DNA from: Acinetobacter nosocomialis NIPH 2119
Lineage (GTDB): Bacteria; Pseudomonadota; Gammaproteobacteria; Pseudomonadales; Moraxellaceae
DNA: 64,000 nucleotides
Assembly (NCBI RefSeq): GCF_000368085.1
Contig: NZ_KB849239.1
Coordinates: 1,206,269-1,270,268 of the forward strand
Direction: 5' to 3'
Position numbers and translations under genes: made by a program. Of the stretch, positions 18,203-25,854 are shown one piece after another. The first letter of the stretch is position 1. The number at the start of each line of letters is the position of its first letter. Below the pieces are notes generated by a model, which ran no database searches, was not told where the DNA came from, and worked only from the letters and a program-made list of their open reading frames with translations.

Positions 18203-19264
18203 ATGAAGAAATTGCTTCTCGCTGCCGCAGTTGCAACTCTAAGCGTAAACGCGGTGCAAGCAGCGCCAACTTTGTACGGTAAACTCAATGTTACCATTGA
18301 CCAAGTTGACAACAAAAATTTCGATGGTAAAAGTGACGTTACCGAAGTTAACTCTAACGCGTCTCGTATTGGGGTAAAAGGCGAAGAGAAATTGACTGAT
18401 AATTTATCAGCAGTTTATTTAGCTGAATGGCAAATTAATGCTGATGGTGATGGTACAGATCTTGGTCAACGTAACCGTTATATCGGTATCAAATCAAATA
18501 ATGTTGGTACATTAAAAGTTGGTAAATTTGACTCTTACTTTAAAAATGCTGCTGGCAACTACCAAGACATCTATAACGACCACACTATTTTAGATATTAC
18601 CAACACAATGTATGGTGAAGAACGTCTAAATAACGTTATTGGTTTTGAATCTGATCCTAAACTTCTTGCTGGTGTAACATTCAATGTAATGTTCCAACAA
18701 GGTGAAACTCCTGCTGATCCAACACCAGGTACATCTGGTAACGATGACAAACGTAACGGTTTTGGTGACTCAGTTTCAGGTTCTATCGGCTACGAAAACA
18801 AAGATATTGGTTTAGCATTAGCTGCTGCTGCTAACTACAGCGTACAAGGTAAATATAATGCCTATGGCCTTAGCAATATTTTCTCTGATGCTTACCGTGT
18901 AACTGGTTCTTACGATTTTAGTAAACTTGGCGCAACTGGACTTGTATTAGGTGGTTTATGGCAACATGCTGAACCAACTGATGAGCTAACTAAATATAAA
19001 GGCTTACAAGAAGATGCATGGGTTGGTGCTGTAACTTACAGAATTGGTGAAACACCTTTTGTAGTAAAAGGCCAATACCAATCATCTAAAGCTTCTGTAG
19101 ATGGTCAACAAGATCGTAAAATTGATCAATACGGTGTGGGCTTAGACTACAAAATTAATAAACAAGCACGTTTCTACGGTATTGTTGCTCAACAAAAACG
19201 TGACTGGCTTGCTCAAGATGACAAACGTACTGTTGTAGGTGCTGGGATGGAATATAACTTCTAA
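18203..19264 (+). CDS. General Gram-negative porin
   Basis: The 353-residue outer-membrane protein has a signal peptide (MKKLLLAAAVATLSVNAVQA). The mature barrel starts APTLYGKLNVTIDQVD, as in trimeric general porins. It contains SRIGVKGEEKL, RNRYIGIKSNNVGTLKVGKFDSYFK and the terminal aromatic pattern AGMEYNF, recognised by the BAM complex. The long 5' leader includes a TAGCT/AGCCAACT-type stem and a GGAGAAAT ribosome site. No regulatory partner is adjacent. Confidence 0.9.
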   Translation: MKKLLLAAAVATLSVNAVQAAPTLYGKLNVTIDQVDNKNFDGKSDVTEVNSNASRIGVKGEEKLTDNLSAVYLAEWQINADGDGTDLGQRNRYIGIKSNNVGTLKVGKFDSYFKNAAGNYQDIYNDHTILDITNTMYGEERLNNVIGFESDPKLLAGVTFNVMFQQGETPADPTPGTSGNDDKRNGFGDSVSGSIGYENKDIGLALAAAANYSVQGKYNAYGLSNIFSDAYRVTGSYDFSKLGATGLVLGGLWQHAEPTDELTKYKGLQEDAWVGAVTYRIGETPFVVKGQYQSSKASVDGQQDRKIDQYGVGLDYKINKQARFYGIVAQQKRDWLAQDDKRTVVGAGMEYNF

Positions 19265-19283
19265 GTTATTAACCATCTTGCAT

Positions 19284-19313
19284 AAAATAAAAGGGCTTAT
19301 GCCCTTTTATTTT
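19284..19313 (+). terminator. Terminator of the porin gene
   Basis: AAAATAAAAGGGC and GCCCTTTTATTTT arms with a TTAT loop lie directly after the porin. Confidence 0.85.
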
Positions 19314-19324
19314 ATTGTACCAAC

Positions 19325-19358
19325 AAAAAAGCCGATAATTTTTATATCGGCCTTTTTT
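19325..19358 (-). terminator. Terminator of the YidB-like gene
   Basis: AAAAAAGCCGATA and TATCGGCCTTTTTT arms sit just downstream of the minus-strand stop codon, giving a U-run on the minus strand. Confidence 0.8.
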
Positions 19359-19368
19359 AATCTCAATC

Positions 19369-19959
19369 TTATTTTAAGAAACTGCTCACAAGATTCATCA
19401 CGTTTTGAATGTCTTGATTCGCTTCTTGATGATCTGTACTTTCACCCTGTGGTGTTAAAGAATCAATAACCTGAGGTAACACAGACGCGATCGCCCCGTA
19501 AACTTGCTCTTTTGGCGCTTGAGTCTGTTGGGCAACTTGTTCAACATCTGCAGGGTTAAATAAGCTTTGCAGTTGCTGAGTTGGAACTTCACTATTACTT
19601 TGATTTGGATCAACCCAACTTTGAACTTGACTACCTAAACCGGCACCTTTTAACTTTTCTAAAGCAGCCTGTAAACCACCTTGTTGTTGAACCCAGCCTA
19701 AGATTAAAGGTACTACAGCAATTAATAAACTTTGTACACCGCCACCAGCTTGAGGTGTATTGTTATTTCCAGTCACTTGGCCTAATACCGAACCTAATAC
19801 TCCACCTAGACCACCTTGAGTACCAGAAGAAGTATTACCACCCATTTGTCCCAATACAGAACCTAAAATTCCACCTAAACCACCTTGACTTGATGCTTGC
19901 TGGTTCCCACCTAAAGCTTGCTGAGCCAAAACTTCTACAATATTGCTTAAATTTGTCAT
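19369..19959 (-). CDS. YidB-like DUF937 family protein
   Basis: The 196-residue protein is rich in Gly and Gln. It has two internal near-repeats, GGLGGILGSVLGQMGGN and GGLGGVLGSVLGQVTGN, in the first third. A YidB-type domain follows (LIAVVPLILGWVQQQGGLQ, LKGAGLGSQVQSWVDPNQS, VEQVAQQTQ). There is no signal peptide. Its role is unknown. Confidence 0.8.
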   Translation of the reverse strand: MTNLSNIVEVLAQQALGGNQQASSQGGLGGILGSVLGQMGGNTSSGTQGGLGGVLGSVLGQVTGNNNTPQAGGGVQSLLIAVVPLILGWVQQQGGLQAALEKLKGAGLGSQVQSWVDPNQSNSEVPTQQLQSLFNPADVEQVAQQTQAPKEQVYGAIASVLPQVIDSLTPQGESTDHQEANQDIQNVMNLVSSFLK

Positions 19960-20058
19960 GAGTAACTCTTATGTATGGTTTATACACGAGCATACGCGTT
20001 TTTTTGTTAAGACAGCAAAAGCGAAATTGTTAAATTTTGAAAGAGATTAAATAGTCTT

Positions 20059-20520
20059 TTACCAACGGAATTTATTCCAGTTTTCCGGGTTTGCCCAAAA
20101 TTTTGAATTAAACCAGTCTGGAACATGTTTGTAGGTCAAGATATTAAATTGCCATAAAGCGAAATCACTATCATGTGAAGTTTTATCGATGAGTTGCGTG
20201 AACCCCAAAGAACGTAATAGCTGTTCATCACTGCGTTTGCTTACCACAACAATTCGTTTTGCTAATAAATCTCTTAACTTCACTAATAATTGTGATTTAT
20301 GTACATCGCTAACGCTTTGCATTTCATCTGTATCAAACAATACAAAACCTAAATCATAACGCTGAGTAAAAGGCAGACTTAAAAGCTCAGTTACGGTAAA
20401 ATAGTGCCATTGAATTGCGTTATTCTGGTCAATTTTCTGGCCAATACAAAGTGCAGTATGAATAGGCTGTTCGTTTGATAAATCGTCTAGCATAGAAGTG
20501 ATGACATTTTGTTCAGCCAT
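20059..20520 (-). CDS. DUF6231 family protein
   Basis: The 153-residue soluble protein contains YDLGFVLFD, a long helix with LRDLLAKRIVVVSKR, and an aromatic C-terminus (WFNSKFWANPENWNKFRW). The arrangement resembles the conserved gammaproteobacterial DUF6231 family of unknown function, with a methyltransferase-like alpha/beta layout but no SAM motif visible. It is divergent from the DUF2797 gene with only about 40 bp between them, so they may share a regulatory region. Confidence 0.65.
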   Translation of the reverse strand: MAEQNVITSMLDDLSNEQPIHTALCIGQKIDQNNAIQWHYFTVTELLSLPFTQRYDLGFVLFDTDEMQSVSDVHKSQLLVKLRDLLAKRIVVVSKRSDEQLLRSLGFTQLIDKTSHDSDFALWQFNILTYKHVPDWFNSKFWANPENWNKFRW

Positions 20521-20559
20521 AACTGCAACCCTTAATTGAAAGATGTGAGTTTAAACTTT

Positions 20560-21429
20560 ATGGAACTACAAGGCATTTGCCATAAAATGCATGCAGGCCT
20601 AAAAGATGCTAGTGTAACTGATCAACAGACAACCAAGGCAAATGTTGAATACAAATTTGTATTAGACCGTTCAGAAATTGATCTTCCTTTTAATTTAGGA
20701 CAAGAACTAGAAATCGAATGGACAGGTAATATTTATTGCACATCTTGTGGCACCAAAACACCGAAGTCCTATTCTCAAGGTCACTGTTTTAAATGTTTTA
20801 AAACGAAAGCTGAGTGTGATCTTTGCATTATGAAACCTGAAACATGTCACTATCATTTAGGTACATGTCGTGAAGATGACTTTGCCCACAGTGTATGTTT
20901 CCAACCACATATTGTGTATTTGGCAAATTCAAGTGCTTTAAAAGTAGGAATTACCCGCGTTAGCCATATGCCAGGTCGCTGGCTAGATCAGGGAGCAACT
21001 CAGGCTTTACCTATTTTAAAAGTTGGATCACGTCGTTTATCTGGTCAACTTGAAACCATGTTTGGTTCCCTAATTGCTGATAAAACTGACTGGCGTAAAC
21101 TTCTTAAGGGTGAAGCTGAACCTCTAAATATGGTTGAACAACGTGATCAATTAATTGAAGAGTTTGCACCTAAAATTCAAACTATACGTGAAGAGTTTAG
21201 CCAAAATCTTGAATTTAACGAGACAGTTGAATTACTAGAAAATGAGTTACCGCGTGAGTTTGTTTACCCAGTTGAACAATATCCTGAAAAAATTAAGTCT
21301 CTAAACCTAGATAAAACACCAAAAATTCGTGGTGTATTACAAGGTATTAAAGGCCAATATTTAATTTTTGATATTGGTGTTATCAACATTCGTAAATATA
21401 CGGGTTACGAACTGATCGTACGTGCATAA
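20560..21429 (+). CDS. DUF2797 family cysteine-rich protein
   Basis: The 289-residue protein (from the ATG at 20560; in-frame TTG and GTG lie upstream) has zinc-finger-like clusters CTSCGTKT, CFKCFKTKAECDLC and CHYHLGTC near residues 65-110. The segment HIVYLANSSALKVGITR follows, which resembles a GIY-YIG-like core (VYLA...KVGITR). The family is conserved with no established role. A nucleic-acid function is plausible but unproven. Confidence 0.8.
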   Translation: MELQGICHKMHAGLKDASVTDQQTTKANVEYKFVLDRSEIDLPFNLGQELEIEWTGNIYCTSCGTKTPKSYSQGHCFKCFKTKAECDLCIMKPETCHYHLGTCREDDFAHSVCFQPHIVYLANSSALKVGITRVSHMPGRWLDQGATQALPILKVGSRRLSGQLETMFGSLIADKTDWRKLLKGEAEPLNMVEQRDQLIEEFAPKIQTIREEFSQNLEFNETVELLENELPREFVYPVEQYPEKIKSLNLDKTPKIRGVLQGIKGQYLIFDIGVINIRKYTGYELIVRA

Positions 21430-21437
21430 GTAGATTT

Positions 21438-21464
21438 AAAAAGCCCCTAAAAATGGGGCTTTTT
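21438..21464. terminator. Terminator between the DUF2797 gene and ybhR
   Basis: AAAAAGCCCC and GGGGCTTTTT arms with a 7-bp loop lie between convergent genes and can serve both. Confidence 0.85.
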
Positions 21465-21475
21465 CATTAATACGA

Positions 21476-22594
21476 TTAAGATAATCTATTTCTAAATAGC
21501 CAAGCTGCTAAAGGTAAAGTGATCAGTCCAAGTATGATCATTGGAATAAAATTAAATTGAACTTGTGTAAAGTTTGCACCTTCCAAATACACCCGTTGTA
21601 CCAAATTAATTCCAAACCTTAAAGGATTTACGTAAGTTGCTATTTCAAGTGCTTTTGGCATATTTTCTACAGGTGTCAGTAAGCCTGAAAGCAACATCAA
21701 AGGCATAATTAGTAGAAACGTAAATAGCATGGCTTGTTGCATATTTAATGATAATGCAGAAATTGATAAGCCCACTCCAACTATAGCCACGTTAAAACTC
21801 AATAAACCAAAATAAAGCAGCCCAATAGAGCCATTCAGGGGAATTTTAAACCAGAACAAAATAATCAATAAAATAATAGTTGACTGCATCAGTCCTACAA
21901 AAATTGGCGGCAAAGCTTTACCAATCATAATTTGTAATGGCGTATACGGTGTCACTAATAACTGATCAAATGTTCCCTGCTCACGTTCACGTGCGACTGA
22001 CAAGGCAGATAAAAGTAGTGTCTGCATCATACTTAATGCCGCAATTAATGAAGGCATTAAGCTCCATCGAGACTCTTGATTTGGGTTATACCATGTTCTT
22101 GTTTCAATGCTAATAGGTAAAGCTGAGTTAAATTTTTGCTGATTAAACTGTCCAACTATTTTGTTTAGATATGAACCTGCCACAACTGCCGTTGATGAAT
22201 TCCTGCCGTCAACAATCACCTGTATAGGAGAGTTTTGGTTATTATTTAATTTACTCTCGAAGTCTGACGGAATCGTGATTACAAGCAATACCTGACGGCT
22301 ATCAATCACCTGTTTGATTTGTTCGGTATATTGAAGTGTTGCAACACGCTTAAAAATACCAGAGCCATCTAATTTTGAGATGAGTTCATGTGAGACTTGG
22401 CCATTGCTCTGATCTAGAATTGCATAATCCACACGGTTAACATCATAAGTTGCGGCGTAACCAAACAAAAGTGCTTGCATCAGTGCTGGTACAAATAGAA
22501 TGACTCTATTTGCAGGGTCACTAAAAATAGTTAAGAATTCTTTTTTGACTAAAAAACTTAAGTGCTTCAGCCACGTGATTAATTTTTGCCACAT
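21476..22594 (-). CDS. ybhR: ABC-2 type exporter permease, YbhR-like
   Basis: The 372-residue inner-membrane permease has one N-terminal span, a large periplasmic loop and about five C-terminal spans. ABC-2 landmarks are present (SVAREREQGTFDQLLVTPYTPLQIMIGKALP and LSGLLTPVENMP). It is the last gene of the ybhF-ybhS-ybhR export operon, and YbhS and YbhR form the heterodimeric membrane part. In this strain the operon is cut from its promoter by a transposon. Confidence 0.88.
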   Translation of the reverse strand: MWQKLITWLKHLSFLVKKEFLTIFSDPANRVILFVPALMQALLFGYAATYDVNRVDYAILDQSNGQVSHELISKLDGSGIFKRVATLQYTEQIKQVIDSRQVLLVITIPSDFESKLNNNQNSPIQVIVDGRNSSTAVVAGSYLNKIVGQFNQQKFNSALPISIETRTWYNPNQESRWSLMPSLIAALSMMQTLLLSALSVAREREQGTFDQLLVTPYTPLQIMIGKALPPIFVGLMQSTIILLIILFWFKIPLNGSIGLLYFGLLSFNVAIVGVGLSISALSLNMQQAMLFTFLLIMPLMLLSGLLTPVENMPKALEIATYVNPLRFGINLVQRVYLEGANFTQVQFNFIPMIILGLITLPLAAWLFRNRLS

Positions 22595-22598
22595 AACT

Positions 22599-23723
22599 TT
22601 ATCTCAACCGTTTTTTTAGTGAAAAGTTCACGGCACATATCAAAACAATAATATACCCCAGTAAAAAACCGCATTCTTTAAGCCATAACTTCCAGTCATC
22701 ACCTCCCATAAATAAGGTTTTAATTAAAATCATAAAATGTGTAGCTGGTAGTAACTGGCTAATAATTTGCACCACTAAAGGTAAGTTACGTGTATCGAAA
22801 ACAAATCCTGAAAGCATAAGTGCGGGCATAAAACTTGCCAATAAAGCAATTTGACTTGCCTGAAACTGACTTTGAGCAAAACCCGATATGGTTAAACCAA
22901 GTAATAAAGAAACAACTAAATAGAGAAATGAAGCCGATAAGACTGAGAATAATGAACCGCGCATGGGTACTTCAAAAATAAAATAGGCAGCAATAATACA
23001 GATTACGATATCAATCATACCGACAACAATATAAGGAATGAGCTTTGCTAATACAATTTCAAATGGCCTTACAGGTGTGACAAATAAGGCCTCTAGTGTT
23101 CCCCGCTCCCTTTCACGAGCAATAAGTAAACCTGTTAAAAATGCACCGATTAAAGTTAAAATTAATACCATTAAGCCAGGAACTAAAAACCAAGTACTAT
23201 TAGCAGATTCGTTAAACCATATTCGTTGTTCAACATTAATGGCACTTGACGTTGCTAATATTTGACCACGATCAACTTGTATAGACGCCGCTGTAGCCAA
23301 AGCCCCTGTAATATAGCCCTCCAAAGCTGTTGCTATGGTGGTGGATGTACCATTTAATAGTAGTTGAGCCTTTGCATTACCTTGTTGTGTCTGACTCGTA
23401 AAATCTGAAGGAAAGTGCAAAATGGCATCAATTTCTCCATCTCGAATGGCCTGTTCTGCTTTAGGTAAACTAGGAAACTCTTGACTTGCTAAATATCGCG
23501 AACCCTTTAAACCCGCTAAAATCTGATTGATCTGTGGTGAGGACTGATCAACTACGACACCAACTCGTGCCTGATTTAAGTCAAAGGAAAGTCCATAACC
23601 AAACAATAAAATTAAAATAACAGGCAAAACCAGACCAATCCCGAGGCTGCTTTTGTCACGAATGAGCTGCTTAGTTTCTTTCCTTACTAACGCTGTCAAT
23701 CGATTCCAAAATCCAAAGCTCAT
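22599..23723 (-). CDS. ybhS: ABC-2 type exporter permease, YbhS-like
   Basis: The 374-residue permease is a paralogue of the downstream YbhR-like protein, with the same topology and the signature LIARERERGTLEALFVTPVRP. The ATG at 23723 has a strong AGGAGGT site; an upstream in-frame start at 23744 overlaps ybhF and lacks one. It lies between ybhF and ybhR with very short spacers. Confidence 0.88.
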   Translation of the reverse strand: MSFGFWNRLTALVRKETKQLIRDKSSLGIGLVLPVILILLFGYGLSFDLNQARVGVVVDQSSPQINQILAGLKGSRYLASQEFPSLPKAEQAIRDGEIDAILHFPSDFTSQTQQGNAKAQLLLNGTSTTIATALEGYITGALATAASIQVDRGQILATSSAINVEQRIWFNESANSTWFLVPGLMVLILTLIGAFLTGLLIARERERGTLEALFVTPVRPFEIVLAKLIPYIVVGMIDIVICIIAAYFIFEVPMRGSLFSVLSASFLYLVVSLLLGLTISGFAQSQFQASQIALLASFMPALMLSGFVFDTRNLPLVVQIISQLLPATHFMILIKTLFMGGDDWKLWLKECGFLLGYIIVLICAVNFSLKKRLR

Positions 23724-23733
23724 TGTAGACCTC

Positions 23734-25497
23734 CTAAACAGCATGCCTTAAAGCACGGGCTTGCTCTACAATTGCTATAAAAGCCTCATTCATATCACCA
23801 ATATGCTTATCTCGACTGGCTAAATCGCGTACTTGTTGGGGGGAGCCTAAGGCCAATAACTTTCCAGCATCTTGTATGGCGATGCGGTCACAATATTCCG
23901 CCTCCTCCATAAAATGAGTCGTAATAATGATGGTAATTCCCTGATTTGCTAGCTCGCCAATGCTGTACCAAAATGAACGCCGTGCAAGAGGATCTATCCC
24001 GCTCGTAGGTTCATCTAAAAATAAAATTTCTGGTTCATGCAACAGTGCTGCAGCCATAGATAGTCGTTGTTTATAACCACCGGGTAAATCACCACTTTTA
24101 ATATGAGGTTTTAAATCGTATTGCTCTAATGCATTATCAATTTGTTGATTTAGTTTTTTGCCTGTTAGACCATAGGCCCCACCAAAAAACTTCAAATTTT
24201 CTAAAACAGTTAAATTGCTATACAGTGCAAATTTCTGAGAGACATACCCCACTTTGCCTCGTGCCTCAGCACGAGCTGTGCGTAAGTTTTTACCAGCAAC
24301 TTCTAGATAACCACTACTTGCTGGTAACAATCCACATAACATCCGAAATGTTGTGGTTTTACCCGCACCATTTGGGCCAAGTAATCCAAATATTTCGCCT
24401 CGCTTTACATCAAAGGATGTATTGGCAACGGCAGTAAAATCGCCAAAGGTTCTGACTAAATCTTTAACAACAATGACGGGTTGTTGTGATTTTAAATTAT
24501 TGTTTTGTTCTAATTGAAAATTCTGCTCAGGAACAGATACATGTTTTCTTTGCTTTTGAGTCTGCTGCAACAACATCATAAACGCATCTTCAAGTTCGGC
24601 TGATCGCCTATGAGCGACTAGCCCCTGAGGTAAAATATTTGTTGATAATTCTTTTTGGCGACTGATAAAGTTTACCTGTTCACCCTTTGGAACAGCATCA
24701 ATAATGTCAACAGAATTTCCAAGCAATTGGGCTTGTAAAGTCCGTGCCTTAATTTGCTCTGAAAGTTTTACTTTCCATGTTTGTCCATGTGCTATTTCTT
24801 TTAATTGCTCAGGTGAGCCTTGCTTTAAAATTTTGCCCTCATACATGATATATACATAGTCACACTTTTCTGCTTCATCCATATAAGCAGTACTTATAAT
24901 AACGCTTAAATTTTCTTCTTGAACAAGCTGTTCAATAATAGTCCATAAATCTCTTCTTGATAAAGGATCTACTCCAACACTAGGCTCATCAAGCAATAGT
25001 AATTCTGGGGAACGAACTAACGTACATGCCAGTCCTAGCTTTTGTTTCATTCCACCAGAAAGTTTCCCTGCTGGGCGTTGAATGAATTGAGTAAGATCCG
25101 TTATTTCTAATAACCGTTTAAATCTTTGACTGCGTACATCTTTGGGAACGCCATGTAAATCAGCATATAAATTTAAATTTTCTTGTACACTTAAGTCTTC
25201 ATATAGACCGAAACGTTGTGGCATATAACTAATACGGTCTTGCACAGCTTGAGGATGTTTATCGATATCAAACCCAAGCACATTCAGAGAACCTGAAGTA
25301 GCTTTATATAGTCCAGCAACTAATCTTAATAAAGTTGTTTTTCCTGCGCCATCTGGGCCAACTAAAGCAGTAAGTTCTCCTTTATTGATTTGCATATCCA
25401 AATCATCAATTGCCTTAGTATCTGCTAACTTTTTATTTTCACCTTTAAAAATCATCGATAAATGATGGGCTTGAACCACTACATTATTATCAGTCAT
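23734..25497 (-). CDS. ybhF: Tandem ABC transporter ATPase, YbhF-like
   Basis: The protein has two ABC ATPase modules. The first has Walker A GPDGAGKTTLLRL and signature LSGGMKQKLGLA. The second has GPNGAGKTTTFRM and LPGGYKQRLSMAA. A linker of about 100 residues joins them. It drives the YbhS/YbhR permease, a multidrug-type exporter in E. coli. The ATG at 25497 overlaps the end of ybhG by 8 bp, so translation was coupled to the adaptor gene. Because ybhG is split upstream by the transposon, expression now probably depends on read-through. Confidence 0.9.
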   Translation of the reverse strand: MTDNNVVVQAHHLSMIFKGENKKLADTKAIDDLDMQINKGELTALVGPDGAGKTTLLRLVAGLYKATSGSLNVLGFDIDKHPQAVQDRISYMPQRFGLYEDLSVQENLNLYADLHGVPKDVRSQRFKRLLEITDLTQFIQRPAGKLSGGMKQKLGLACTLVRSPELLLLDEPSVGVDPLSRRDLWTIIEQLVQEENLSVIISTAYMDEAEKCDYVYIMYEGKILKQGSPEQLKEIAHGQTWKVKLSEQIKARTLQAQLLGNSVDIIDAVPKGEQVNFISRQKELSTNILPQGLVAHRRSAELEDAFMMLLQQTQKQRKHVSVPEQNFQLEQNNNLKSQQPVIVVKDLVRTFGDFTAVANTSFDVKRGEIFGLLGPNGAGKTTTFRMLCGLLPASSGYLEVAGKNLRTARAEARGKVGYVSQKFALYSNLTVLENLKFFGGAYGLTGKKLNQQIDNALEQYDLKPHIKSGDLPGGYKQRLSMAAALLHEPEILFLDEPTSGIDPLARRSFWYSIGELANQGITIIITTHFMEEAEYCDRIAIQDAGKLLALGSPQQVRDLASRDKHIGDMNEAFIAIVEQARALRHAV

Positions 25498-25771
25498 GAG
25501 CTTTCTCACCTGAAACAAGTGGTACTTTTACAGTCACTGGTTGACCCATTTTCAATTGATCATTCGGGTCATTTACGTAAACTCGAACTTCATAAACTAG
25601 AGTTGTTCTTATCTCATCAGTCTGTACAGTTTTAGGCGTGAACTCAGCCACAGAAGATATATAGCCAATTTTTCCATTGATAGGTTGATTCGGATCAGCA
25701 TCTCGAATGACCTGTGCCGTACCACCCATATGAATGGAACTCAAATCTTTTTCATTTGCATATACACGAAC
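25490..25771 (-). pseudogene. ybhG: 3' fragment of ybhG (HlyD-type membrane fusion protein)
   Basis: The last 93 codons of the adaptor gene begin VRVYANEKDLSSIHMGGTAQ and include the HlyD-type segment KIGYISSVAEFTPKTVQTDE. The 5' part lies at 49382-50124. A frame reading out of the transposon end (from a TTG inside the inverted repeat) runs into this fragment in phase and would add foreign residues at its N-terminus. It lacks the signal anchor and hairpin, so it should not function. Confidence 0.9.
25767..25771. repeat. Left target-site duplication (CGAAC)
   Basis: CGAAC here and at 49382-49386 flank the element as direct repeats. A 5-bp duplication is standard for Tn3-family transposition. 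Confidence 0.85.
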
Positions 25772-25849
25772 CGAGGTACGGCCACGATTCGTACGGAATT
25801 TATCAAAAGTAATGCTAACTTCATGAATATAATAAGTAATTCCGTGCAA
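25772..25849. repeat. Left terminal inverted repeat
   Basis: From 25780 to 25849 this matches the reverse complement of 49306-49375 at 64 of 70 positions, with the first 31 identical (starting GGCCACGATTCG). The outermost bases differ (CGAGGTAC here, AGGGGC at the other end). Inside it CGGAATT and AATTCCG form an inverted pair. Confidence 0.92.
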
Positions 25850-25854
25850 AACTT

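Noticed and set aside
25490..25849. Apparent complete 119-aa gene next to ybhF
   Set aside because: It is the 3' end of ybhG read from a TTG inside the transposon inverted repeat; the first residues are transposon sequence.
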